Of a stretch of DNA of 10,347 nt, positions 1 to 4,852 are shown piece after piece. The translations under genes were made by a program, and so were the position numbers. Source of the stretch: an uncultured Lachnospiraceae bacterium (GTDB taxonomy: Bacteria > Bacillota > Clostridia > Lachnospirales > Lachnospiraceae); contig CADBOW010000085.1 of NCBI GenBank assembly GCA_902796375.1, positions 1-10,347 of the forward strand, in the 5' to 3' direction. The notes under the pieces are model-generated. The model had not been told where the DNA came from. It worked only from the letters and a program-made list of their open reading frames with translations, and searched no databases. Position 1 is the first letter of the stretch. The number at the start of each line of letters is the position of its first letter.

Positions 1-447
1 GATCGAACTGAGTTCTATATCTGCAATGTAGACCATGGTGTTGTCGATATATTTCTCTGTCAGAGTAATGGTCATGTTGCCGTCTTTGTATATGTAACCG
101 TCTTCCAGGGCAGTGACGCCGGATTCTGTACTTTCGGAGGCTTCGTCGCCGGCCGGATCCGATGTTTCCGGGACATCCTCCCGGTCTGTTCCGGAACTGC
201 CATTTATCGTATTGACATCTCCTGAGGTGCTGCGGGATGCGGATGCTTCCACCTGATAAACCTCGGACATGGCGGACTGGTCCATTTTCATGGTGTCATG
301 AGGGATCACGAACACATTCAGCATGGTAAATGCGGTATATGCCGTGAGTCCCAGTCCGTAACACCAGGCCCAGAGATGTCTGTTTTTTCTTTTTTTCCGT
401 AAACGTTCCTCAGGCTGTCGGTTGTATGGATCGCTGTAATGGTTCAT
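1..447 (-). CDS. Phosphodiester glycosidase family protein, N-terminal part (gene runs off the window)
   Basis: This gene reads leftwards from ATG at 447 and is open through all 149 codons to the window edge, so only the N-terminal part is seen. It starts after a good Shine-Dalgarno (AAAGGAGG on the minus strand). The basic N-terminus (RLRKKRKNRH, about residues 15-24) is followed by one hydrophobic segment (about 25-46), giving a signal anchor. Next comes a low-complexity Ser/Thr/Asp/Glu linker (about 55-110), and then the start of a folded domain with TLTEKYIDNTMVYIADIELS. I recognise that last stretch as the entry to NAGPA-like phosphodiester glycosidase (exopolysaccharide-type) domains of Firmicutes; the catalytic part is outside the window. 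The start overlaps the 3' end of the upstream glycosyltransferase by 38 bp, which suggests translational coupling. An extracellular job on phosphodiester-linked sugars of surface glycans is inferred. Confidence 0.65.
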   Translation of the reverse strand, partial: MNHYSDPYNRQPEERLRKKRKNRHLWAWCYGLGLTAYTAFTMLNVFVIPHDTMKMDQSAMSEVYQVEASASRSTSGDVNTINGSSGTDREDVPETSDPAGDEASESTESGVTALEDGYIYKDGNMTITLTEKYIDNTMVYIADIELSSI

Positions 448-1501
448 GGCGTACCTCCTTTTTCCGGAATACCCAGTGCTTCTGTGCATAGTAGCTGAAG
501 ACGGACAGTGACACATCTACGATTATCTTCGCGATCAGGGTCGCTGACAGGATCGTCGAGAGCAGGGTCACAAAACCGGCGGACATGCCGGTCTGCACAA
601 GCAGCAGCAGGATATAGCGAAAACCGCTGCGTGCCACATTTTCCCTGCTTTTAAAGCACCAGACTCGGTTTAGATTATAGTTGAATATGCTGGAAATGAC
701 TCTGGCGATCACAGTAGCAGTGGAGATTGCTATGGCTGTATACATCGGAAGGATCTGCATCAGGATCCAGAAGAGCAGAAGATCCAGCAGGGAGCTTGTC
801 AGAGAGCTTGTGACGAAACGGAGCGGCCTGGCATACACACGGGCGGAATCACGGATCGGTCGGAAATGGGACCCTGCATTGTTGTCTTCATAGACCGTCT
901 CAATGGGTATCTGAATATGAGGAACCTCTTTCACGGTATCCTCCAGAAAATGCATTTCGTATTCATATCGATCCCCTTCCGTAGAAAGTGCTGTAGCGTA
1001 GAGGGCTTTGGGGATTCCGCGAAGTCCTGTCTGAGTGTCCTTCAGTCGGACACCCGTGGATGCCTTGAAAAAAGCCGATGTGATGCGGTTCCCGCAGTAG
1101 CTCTTCCATGGTGTCTCGCCACGTCTGAATTCCCGTACCCCCAGAACCAGCGAGTCCGGATGCTGTGCAAGTGCATCCGCAACCTTAAGGATATCCTCGG
1201 GAAGATGCTGACCGTCTCCGTCAGCAGTCACGATCCCGTAATCCTCCGGGTATAATTCTGCAGCGGTACGAATGCCGGTCTTTATAGCGGCGCCTTTCCC
1301 ATGGTTCGTTTCATGATGAAGTATCGTGGCGCCCCGGGCGGCTGCCTCTTCGAAGTAGTGCTGTTTCGCATCGCTGCTTCCGTCATCAACGATGATCACA
1401 TGTCTGAAGCCCAGATCTGCCAGCGTATGTGCCAGGCGGATCAGATGCGTATTCGGCTGGTATGATGGGATGAGAATGGTTACTTTGTCTGTCATCATCA
1501 T
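410..1501 (-). CDS. Bifunctional family 2 glycosyltransferase / GtrA-like membrane protein
   Basis: The protein has 363 aa. Residues about 5-225 form a GT-A glycosyltransferase of the polyprenyl-phosphate sugar synthase type: VDDGSSD (38-44), NHGKG (66-70), DGDGQH metal/nucleotide motif (94-99), DTQTGLRG (155-162). Residues about 228-345 form a GtrA-like domain with four predicted helices, in which FNYNLNRVWCFKS (273-285) and FSYYAQKHWVFRK (335-347) look like the two halves of an internal repeat. In the GtrA/GtrB families such proteins make a lipid-linked sugar at the membrane and help move it across; the fusion suggests both steps in one chain. The reading frame is open from 1555, but ATG at 1501 is preferred: AAGGAGGTG (1516 to 1508) lies seven bases upstream. 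ATG at 1498 and 1495 are also possible. It is the first gene of an envelope-glycan pair with the overlapping glycosidase-like gene. The sugar is unknown. Confidence 0.9.
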   Translation of the reverse strand: MMMTDKVTILIPSYQPNTHLIRLAHTLADLGFRHVIIVDDGSSDAKQHYFEEAAARGATILHHETNHGKGAAIKTGIRTAAELYPEDYGIVTADGDGQHLPEDILKVADALAQHPDSLVLGVREFRRGETPWKSYCGNRITSAFFKASTGVRLKDTQTGLRGIPKALYATALSTEGDRYEYEMHFLEDTVKEVPHIQIPIETVYEDNNAGSHFRPIRDSARVYARPLRFVTSSLTSSLLDLLLFWILMQILPMYTAIAISTATVIARVISSIFNYNLNRVWCFKSRENVARSGFRYILLLLVQTGMSAGFVTLLSTILSATLIAKIIVDVSLSVFSYYAQKHWVFRKKEVRHEPLQRSIQPTA

Positions 1502-1542
1502 GGGATGCACCTCCTTCTTCATTTTCTGTTGAATCTGAGGTG

Positions 1543-1572
1543 AGTATAATTTCACAAACTGAAATCTGTCTT
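1543..1572 (-). promoter_or_regulatory. Candidate promoter of the glycosyltransferase gene
   Basis: On the minus strand, AAGACA (1572-1567) and TATACT (1548-1543) are separated by 18 bp, resembling a sigma-A promoter with a good -10 and a fair -35 (4 of 6 bases). It would give a short leader ahead of ATG at 1501. Confidence 0.4.
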
Positions 1573-1628
1573 AAAATCATTCCTGTCATCAAATTTTTTT
1601 TCAGGGCGACGAAACAGAAAGAAATATG

Positions 1629-1701
1629 GACAGAATGAAACGGGGACATTTCCCTGCCACATGCCTGCATGTGAAAGGGAAATGTCCCCGTGTTTCCTGT
1701 C
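1629..1701. repeat. Long palindrome, REP/REPIN-like hairpin
   Basis: Two perfect 16-bp inverted arms, ACGGGGACATTTCCCT (1640-1655) and its complement (1676-1691), flank a second inverted pair CACATGC/GCATGTG (1658-1664 and 1667-1673). Only a GC/AA mismatch lies between the two stems. Weaker symmetry continues outwards with GACAG (1629-1633) and CTGTC (1697-1701). Each arm is itself partly self-complementary (GGG...CCC), as in REP units, so the whole resembles two REPs in head-to-head order. It is not followed by a T-run, so a plain intrinsic terminator is less likely. It lies between two minus-strand genes and could act on the 3' end of the small-protein transcript. Confidence 0.65.
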
Positions 1702-1714
1702 ACGTATTATGGGT

Positions 1715-1769
1715 TTATGCCTTATCGTTCTTATGCCTTATCGTTCTTATGCCTTATCGTTTTTATGCC
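1715..1769. repeat. 16-bp tandem repeat, about 3.4 copies
   Basis: The unit TTATGCCTTATCGTTC occurs at 1715-1730 and 1731-1746 without change, at 1747-1762 with one change (last base C to T), and as a 7-base remnant at 1763-1769. It overlaps the last codons and the stop of the minus-strand small protein gene. Copies are directly adjacent with no spacers, so this is a minisatellite-like expansion and not CRISPR. Confidence 0.9.
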
Positions 1770-1869
1770 AGTGCCAGAAGTAGAAACCAAGGAGAAATAC
1801 ATAAATGGCTACGGCATAGAAAAAGGTGAATGCCAACAGCGGAATAGATACTTCTCTTTCTTTTTTCAT
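1747..1869 (-). CDS. Small single-helix membrane protein, 40 aa
   Basis: The frame runs from ATG at 1869 to TAA at 1747 and encodes 40 aa. A charged N-terminus (MKKERE) is followed by one long hydrophobic, aromatic-rich stretch (about residues 9-33, rich in Phe, Tyr, Leu, Val), then a short tail with WHWHKNDKA. That is the layout of a single-pass membrane microprotein with the charged N-terminus probably inside. Support for expression is good for its size: AGGAGG (1884-1879) sits nine bases before the ATG, and a TTGCGG-N17-TAGAAT promoter lies upstream. Its last codons fall in the 16-bp tandem repeat; the stop is in the first repeat unit it meets, so repeat copy number downstream cannot alter the protein. 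I recognise no family; the function is unknown. Confidence 0.65.
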   Translation of the reverse strand: MKKEREVSIPLLAFTFFYAVAIYVFLLGFYFWHWHKNDKA

Positions 1870-1909
1870 GAAACGATTCCTCCTGAAATATGATAAATAT
1901 TGATACCTT

Positions 1910-1938
1910 ATTCTACACTAAATCCATAGAATCCGCAA
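1910..1938 (-). promoter_or_regulatory. Promoter of the small membrane protein gene
   Basis: On the minus strand TTGCGG (1938-1933) and TAGAAT (1915-1910) are 17 bp apart. The transcript would start near 1903, giving a leader of about 34 nt that contains the AGGAGG. It is back to back with the plus-strand promoter at 1963-1991, so the two genes diverge from a compact 180-bp region. Confidence 0.5.
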
Positions 1939-1962
1939 GACAGGCGTGGGTTTCAGTTTCTA

Positions 1963-1991
1963 TTATCAAATCTGTGGTTCTGTGATATACT
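1963..1991 (+). promoter_or_regulatory. Promoter of the 173-aa protein gene
   Basis: TTATCA (1963-1968) and TATACT (1986-1991) are separated by 17 bp. The spacer contains a short direct repeat TCTGTGgtTCTGTG (1971-1984). Transcription would begin near 1998, giving a leader of about 50 nt before ATG 2051. Confidence 0.5.
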
Positions 1992-2050
1992 TTATAAGGC
2001 GATGGGCGTGGATCGCGGGATTTTACTATGGACATGAAGGAGATTGAAAT

Positions 2051-2572
2051 ATGGATGACTTTGGTACATATCAGGGCGCGTTCAATATTTTCACTAAAGT
2101 AAGATGTATCGGTCAGGCAGAGAATTGTATAATCGGAGTGATCGTGGATTACTCAAAGAGCTCTGCAGCTACTGCATCAATGGTGGGAAATGCAGTTGGT
2201 CCGGTAGGATATGCGGTTGGTGAAATGATCGGACGGGAAAGGGATCAGAGGGTCAGCCGGATCTATGACTTCTTCTTTGCACTGCTTAATTTTACGGAAA
2301 CAGGAGTCGGGATACTGCCTTTATCCGGTGGGGGAATGAAGATCCATCCGGAGAAGCTCACCCCGTGTTATGATGGGTTTGTGTTTTATTATTATCAGGA
2401 ACTGTCAGGTATTTCGGTTAAGAATTATTTCGGGATCCGTAAAAGTGTAAAGGCAATCACCATCAATCTGCTGAATGGATATAAACTGCATTTTAATGCA
2501 AATATGGTTGAGAAACCCTTACCGTATCAGGAAAATGATATGAAGAGACTTGTGAGCCGTTTCGGGAAATAG
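2051..2572 (+). CDS. Hypothetical protein, 173 aa, with Gly/Ala-rich central segment
   Basis: I do not recognise this family. The start at 2051 follows GAAGGAG at a normal distance. The N-terminal third (residues 1-35) looks like beta strands (NCIIGVIVDYS). Residues about 38-62 are rich in Ala, Gly and Val (TASMVGNAVGPVGYAVGEMIG), resembling a glycine-zipper-like helix pair, followed by a charged RERDQR. The C-terminal half (about 68-155) again looks beta-rich and ends in KAITINLLNGYKLHFNAN, which could belong to a PH/GRAM-like small beta barrel. That is only a fold impression. There is no signal peptide; membrane association through the Gly/Ala segment is possible. It has its own promoter, and another promoter follows before the next gene, so it seems to be a single-gene unit. 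Confidence 0.75.
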   Translation: MDDFGTYQGAFNIFTKVRCIGQAENCIIGVIVDYSKSSAATASMVGNAVGPVGYAVGEMIGRERDQRVSRIYDFFFALLNFTETGVGILPLSGGGMKIHPEKLTPCYDGFVFYYYQELSGISVKNYFGIRKSVKAITINLLNGYKLHFNANMVEKPLPYQENDMKRLVSRFGK

Positions 2573-2637
2573 GCCTGATAAAGTCCCCATAAAGTTCCCC
2601 AAAATGATTTGTTGTGGTTTTGTTGCTCTTTCTCGTG

Positions 2638-2643
2638 TATAAT
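2638..2643 (+). promoter_or_regulatory. -10 element ahead of the first two VOC genes
   Basis: A perfect TATAAT (2638-2643) preceded by GTG stands about 70 bp before ATG 2712 in a T/G-rich stretch. I see no convincing -35 at 16-18 bp. The near-repeat AAAGTCCCCAT AAAGTTCCCCA (2580-2601) lies further upstream and may be incidental. Confidence 0.45.
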
Positions 2644-2711
2644 AATCTTGTTTCTGTTTGACTGCAGTGAATCTGCGATTGATGATTTATTCAGATACGG
2701 AGGTACAAACA

Positions 2712-3092
2712 ATGAAAATCACAAGCTTTAACCCGTTGATTGTTACCAGTGATGCAGAAAAGACCATTAAGATCTTTGAAGAACTGGGATTTGAGAGACG
2801 CCATAGTATTGATGTGACTTCTCCTTCAGAGAAAGAAGTTACAAGTGTTCGTATGAAGGATGCCAATGGCTTCTATGTGGATGTTGCGAAGGTGGACGGC
2901 ATGCAGAAGGATCTGACTCTGATCCGCATGAATGTGGACAACTTCGAAGAGGCTTATGAATATTTTATATCCAAGGGCTTCAAGAATCCCAGCGGAGATG
3001 CTACGGTAGATACCCGGACCAACCGTTCGGCGATGATGATGTCTCCCAGCGGCTTTGCATTTGATCTCTGCCAGCACATTAAGAACGCTTAG
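2712..3092 (+). CDS. VOC-fold (glyoxalase/bleomycin-resistance-like) protein, paralog 1
   Basis: The protein has 126 aa and no signal peptide, so it is probably cytosolic. The frame is open from 2658, but ATG 2712 is chosen: it has GGAGGT upstream, and its product then aligns from the first residue with the two paralogs further on. The pattern is that of one VOC module with two beta-alpha-beta-beta-beta units: MKITSFNPLIVT, helix DAEKTIKIFEELGFERRH, strands VRMKDANGFYVDV and IRMNV, helix FEEAYEYFISKGFK, then MMMSPSGFAFDLCQHI. The classical metal-binding His/Glu positions are not evident; only a His near the C-terminus (H122) is shared by all three paralogs. Catalysis is therefore unproven, and a binding or sequestration role is equally possible. 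It lies 72 bp ahead of paralog 2, probably on one mRNA. Confidence 0.85.
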   Translation: MKITSFNPLIVTSDAEKTIKIFEELGFERRHSIDVTSPSEKEVTSVRMKDANGFYVDVAKVDGMQKDLTLIRMNVDNFEEAYEYFISKGFKNPSGDATVDTRTNRSAMMMSPSGFAFDLCQHIKNA

Positions 3093-3099
3093 CATTCGC

Positions 3100-3115
3100 A
3101 ACACCATCTGGTGTT
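3100..3115 (+). other. Short inverted repeat between VOC paralogs 1 and 2
   Basis: AACACCA (3100-3106) and TGGTGTT (3109-3115) are a perfect 7-base inverted repeat separated by TC, just after the stop codon. A T-run does not follow directly, so it is more likely an mRNA-stabilising or weakly attenuating hairpin than a full terminator. It may adjust expression of the second gene relative to the first. Confidence 0.4.
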
Positions 3116-3164
3116 TCGGAAACCGTATTATTTGTTTTATTATTTGTTCAGGAGGAAATGAATT

Positions 3165-3545
3165 ATGCAGATTACATCTTTTAACCCGCTTATCGTTACA
3201 AAGGATTCCGAAAACGTGATCAAACTTTTCGAGGAACTTGGCTTTGAGAGACGTCACAAGAAGGAAGGGATCAACGATAAGGATATCACCAGTGTCAGAA
3301 TGAAGGATGCCAATGGCTTTCATGTGGATGTGACTCAGGTGGATCAGTTACCGCAGGATATAACAACCATCCGTATGAATGTCAGAGACTTTAATGAGGC
3401 GATCCAGCTGCTGGAGTCCAAGGGCTTTAAAAATGCGCAGGGTGAGAAGATCACAAATACAGGCTCGTCCATTTCGACAATGATGGTTTCACCGTCCGGT
3501 TTCTCCATCAGTGTTGCCGAGCATATCCGCAAGGAAGATAGGTAG
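3165..3545 (+). CDS. VOC-fold (glyoxalase/bleomycin-resistance-like) protein, paralog 2
   Basis: The protein has 126 aa with the same layout as its neighbour: MQITSFNPLIVT, helix to FEELGFERRH, VRMKDANGFHVDVTQVDQ, TIRMNV, a second helix unit to LESKGFKNAQG, and MMVSPSGFSISVAEHI. AGGAGG eight bases before ATG 3165 fixes the start; the ATG at 3158 is out of frame. Compared with paralog 1 it has a shorter loop after FERRH (KKEGINDKD) and resembles paralog 3 more there. As in the others, obvious metal ligands are missing apart from a conserved C-terminal His (H120). It lies between paralog 1 and a terminator, so it closes a two-gene unit. The substrate is unknown. Confidence 0.85.
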   Translation: MQITSFNPLIVTKDSENVIKLFEELGFERRHKKEGINDKDITSVRMKDANGFHVDVTQVDQLPQDITTIRMNVRDFNEAIQLLESKGFKNAQGEKITNTGSSISTMMVSPSGFSISVAEHIRKEDR

Positions 3546-3553
3546 ATTTATGA

Positions 3554-3588
3554 TAAAGGCTGTCCCTGTGGCAGCCTTTACTCTTCAG
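3554..3588 (+). terminator. Intrinsic terminator after VOC paralog 2
   Basis: TAAAGGCTG (3554-3562) pairs perfectly with CAGCCTTTA (3572-3580) around a 9-base loop. The following tract (CTCTTC) is pyrimidine-rich but not a clean T-run, so it is a moderate terminator. It separates the first VOC pair from the cinA unit. Confidence 0.6.
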
Positions 3589-3601
3589 GATCCCGATAAC
3601 C

Positions 3602-3630
3602 TTATGATAGAAGCTGATTCGTGTTATAAT
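3602..3630 (+). promoter_or_regulatory. Promoter of the cinA-like gene
   Basis: A perfect -10 TATAAT (3625-3630) has TTATGA (3602-3607) 17 bp upstream as a weak -35. The start of transcription would fall near 3637, about 20 nt before ATG 3657 and just ahead of the AGGAAGGA ribosome binding site. Confidence 0.5.
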
Positions 3631-3656
3631 ACTAAAGTCAGGAAGGATACAGAAAC

Positions 3657-4184
3657 ATGGACCATGCAATAATACGTGAGGAATACAGAAAACTTACACA
3701 GCTTCTGATCGAGGAGGGTCTTACCATAACCACTATGGAATCGATTACGTCGGGCCAGATCGCATCCCTGATCACCGATACGGAAGGAGCTTCCGCCATC
3801 CTGAAGGGAGCATTCATCACATACAGCAATGAGGCCAAGATCAAAAACGGTGTTCCGGAGGAGATCATAGAACGATATTCCGTATACTCCACGGAAACGG
3901 CGGATGCCATGGCGAAGGCCTGTGCCGGGGCATACCATGCGGATGTCGGGATCGGGATTACGGGAACCGCAGGAAATGTGGATCCGGCCAATCCGGAAGC
4001 CTCTGTTCCCGGACAGGTATTCTTCTCCATATACTATTGCGGGACGATACATTCCTATCAAAAGGAGATCGGCATCCTGCCTGAAAGACTGGACTATAAG
4101 CTTGCCGCAGCTGATGCGGTTTATCAGGAACTCATAAATCTTATACTATCTGACAGTGAAGGGGATGTACATTATGAAAGCTGA
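3657..4184 (+). CDS. pncC: Stand-alone CinA C-terminal domain protein (nicotinamide-nucleotide amidase, PncC-like)
   Basis: The protein has 175 aa, close to the size of stand-alone PncC proteins; the N-terminal MoCF-like domain of full CinA is absent. Recognisable elements in order: TTMESITSGQIAS (25-37) with the conserved Glu-Ser (S29, the family's catalytic serine position), KGAFITYSNEAK (50-61) ending in the conserved Lys, YSVYSTETADAMA (74-86), and GIGITGTAGNVDPANP (98-113). In this family the enzyme deamidates nicotinamide mononucleotide in NAD recycling; activity here is inferred. The usual TGG after the serine is TSG in this protein, a small deviation. ATG 3657 follows AGGAAGGA. Its 3' end overlaps the start of a broken STAS gene by 11 bp, and the third VOC gene follows with no terminator between, so all three are probably on one transcript. 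Confidence 0.85.
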   Translation: MDHAIIREEYRKLTQLLIEEGLTITTMESITSGQIASLITDTEGASAILKGAFITYSNEAKIKNGVPEEIIERYSVYSTETADAMAKACAGAYHADVGIGITGTAGNVDPANPEASVPGQVFFSIYYCGTIHSYQKEIGILPERLDYKLAAADAVYQELINLILSDSEGDVHYES

Positions 4185-4334
4185 TCTGATGGATAATACC
4201 CTTACAGTATATCTGGAAGGCCGGATCGACACCGAAAAAGCCACCGATCTGCCATTGCTCCGGGAAAATGCTTCAGGTATGATCAGGACAGCCGGTCAGT
4301 ATGGAGAAAAGTGACACCTGAGTATGATTTATAA
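4174..4334 (+). pseudogene. Degraded STAS-domain (anti-sigma-factor antagonist-like) gene
   Basis: ATG 4174, with AAGGGG nine bases upstream, opens a 46-codon frame ending at TGA 4312-4314. Its first 20 residues (MKADLMDNTLTVYLEGRIDT) match the opening strands of STAS domains, as in SpoIIAA-like anti-anti-sigma factors, which are normally about 100 aa. The central part, including the phosphorylatable serine region, is missing: RIDT is followed within some 25 residues by GQYGEK. Shifting the frame, bases 4308-4331 read KVTPEYDL before another stop (4332-4334). That resembles the VSPEVYEI region late in STAS domains. I infer an internal deletion, a frameshift and a lost C-terminus. Because the start overlaps cinA and keeps a ribosome binding site, a short peptide may still be made. 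A novel small ORF is the less likely reading. Confidence 0.6.
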
Positions 4335-4351
4335 TTACAAGGAGGAGACAC

Positions 4352-4720
4352 ATGAAGATCACATCATTTAACCCACTTATTATCACCAGAGATGCAGAAT
4401 CCGCCATCAAGGTATTTGAGGAATTGGGATTCGAGAGGCGCCATACCAAGGAGGGGATCGGCGAGACAAATGTTACGGATGTCCGTATGAAGAATCAGAA
4501 CGGATTCTATGTGGATGTCGCAGAAGGAGATGGTGAATATACCATGATCCGAATGAACGTGGATGATTTTGATGAGACGATCGAGTTTCTGCTGGCCCGG
4601 GGATTCAGAAAACCGAGACATGAAAGAGCAAGCAAGACGGTGGATACCGGGTCCTCAAAGTATACCATGCTTGTATCTCCATCCGGCTATATTATGGCGA
4701 TCTCAGAGCATTTCCATTAA
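4352..4720 (+). CDS. VOC-fold (glyoxalase/bleomycin-resistance-like) protein, paralog 3
   Basis: The protein has 122 aa and is the third member of the family: MKITSFNPLIIT, helix to FEELGFERRHTKEGIG, VRMKNQNGFYVDVAEGDG, MIRMNVDDFDETIEFLLARGF, then VDTGSSKYTMLVSPSGYIMAISEHF. The loop between the two beta-alpha-beta halves is about five residues shorter than in the other two (QLPQDIT is lacking), while a basic insertion (RKPRHERASK, about residues 85-94) is added. The start is set by AAGGAGG (4339-4345) six bases before ATG. It sits 37 bp after the STAS wreck and probably shares the cinA transcript. As in its paralogs only one His (H120) near the C-terminus is a conserved ligand candidate. The function is unknown. 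Confidence 0.85.
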   Translation: MKITSFNPLIITRDAESAIKVFEELGFERRHTKEGIGETNVTDVRMKNQNGFYVDVAEGDGEYTMIRMNVDDFDETIEFLLARGFRKPRHERASKTVDTGSSKYTMLVSPSGYIMAISEHFH

Positions 4721-4799
4721 TAACCTGGGTGTGTACTCCTGAATATCATTAAAGCAGGATGTGTGCTCCGGTTTGGTAGCTTCTCTGATCGATATTTGA

Positions 4800-4805
4800 T
4801 ATAAT
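4800..4805 (+). promoter_or_regulatory. -10 element ahead of the carboxypeptidase gene
   Basis: TATAAT (4800-4805) lies 47 bp before ATG 4853. No -35 better than TAGCTT is found at the right distance. The 4721-4799 stretch otherwise shows only weak direct repeats (GTGTGTACTCC and TGTGTGCTCC; ATATCATT twice) and no clear terminator for the preceding gene. Confidence 0.4.
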
Positions 4806-4852
4806 AATTCATATCATTGAAATTTAATAACTGAAAGAGGGAGAATGACATT

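Noticed and set aside
1715..1769. Possible CRISPR array
   Set aside because: Repeat units abut without spacers and no cas gene is present.
3100..3115. Terminator between VOC paralogs 1 and 2
   Set aside because: A 7-bp stem with a two-base loop and no following T-run; the next gene lacks a clear promoter of its own.
2826..3323. Minus-strand open frame across VOC paralogs 1 and 2
   Set aside because: It spans two conserved plus-strand genes and their intergenic gap; its length results from the duplicated codon pattern.
4330..4335. TATAAT just before VOC paralog 3 as its promoter
   Set aside because: It ends only 16 bases before the ATG and would start transcription within or beside the ribosome binding site; no -35 is found at 16-18 bp.
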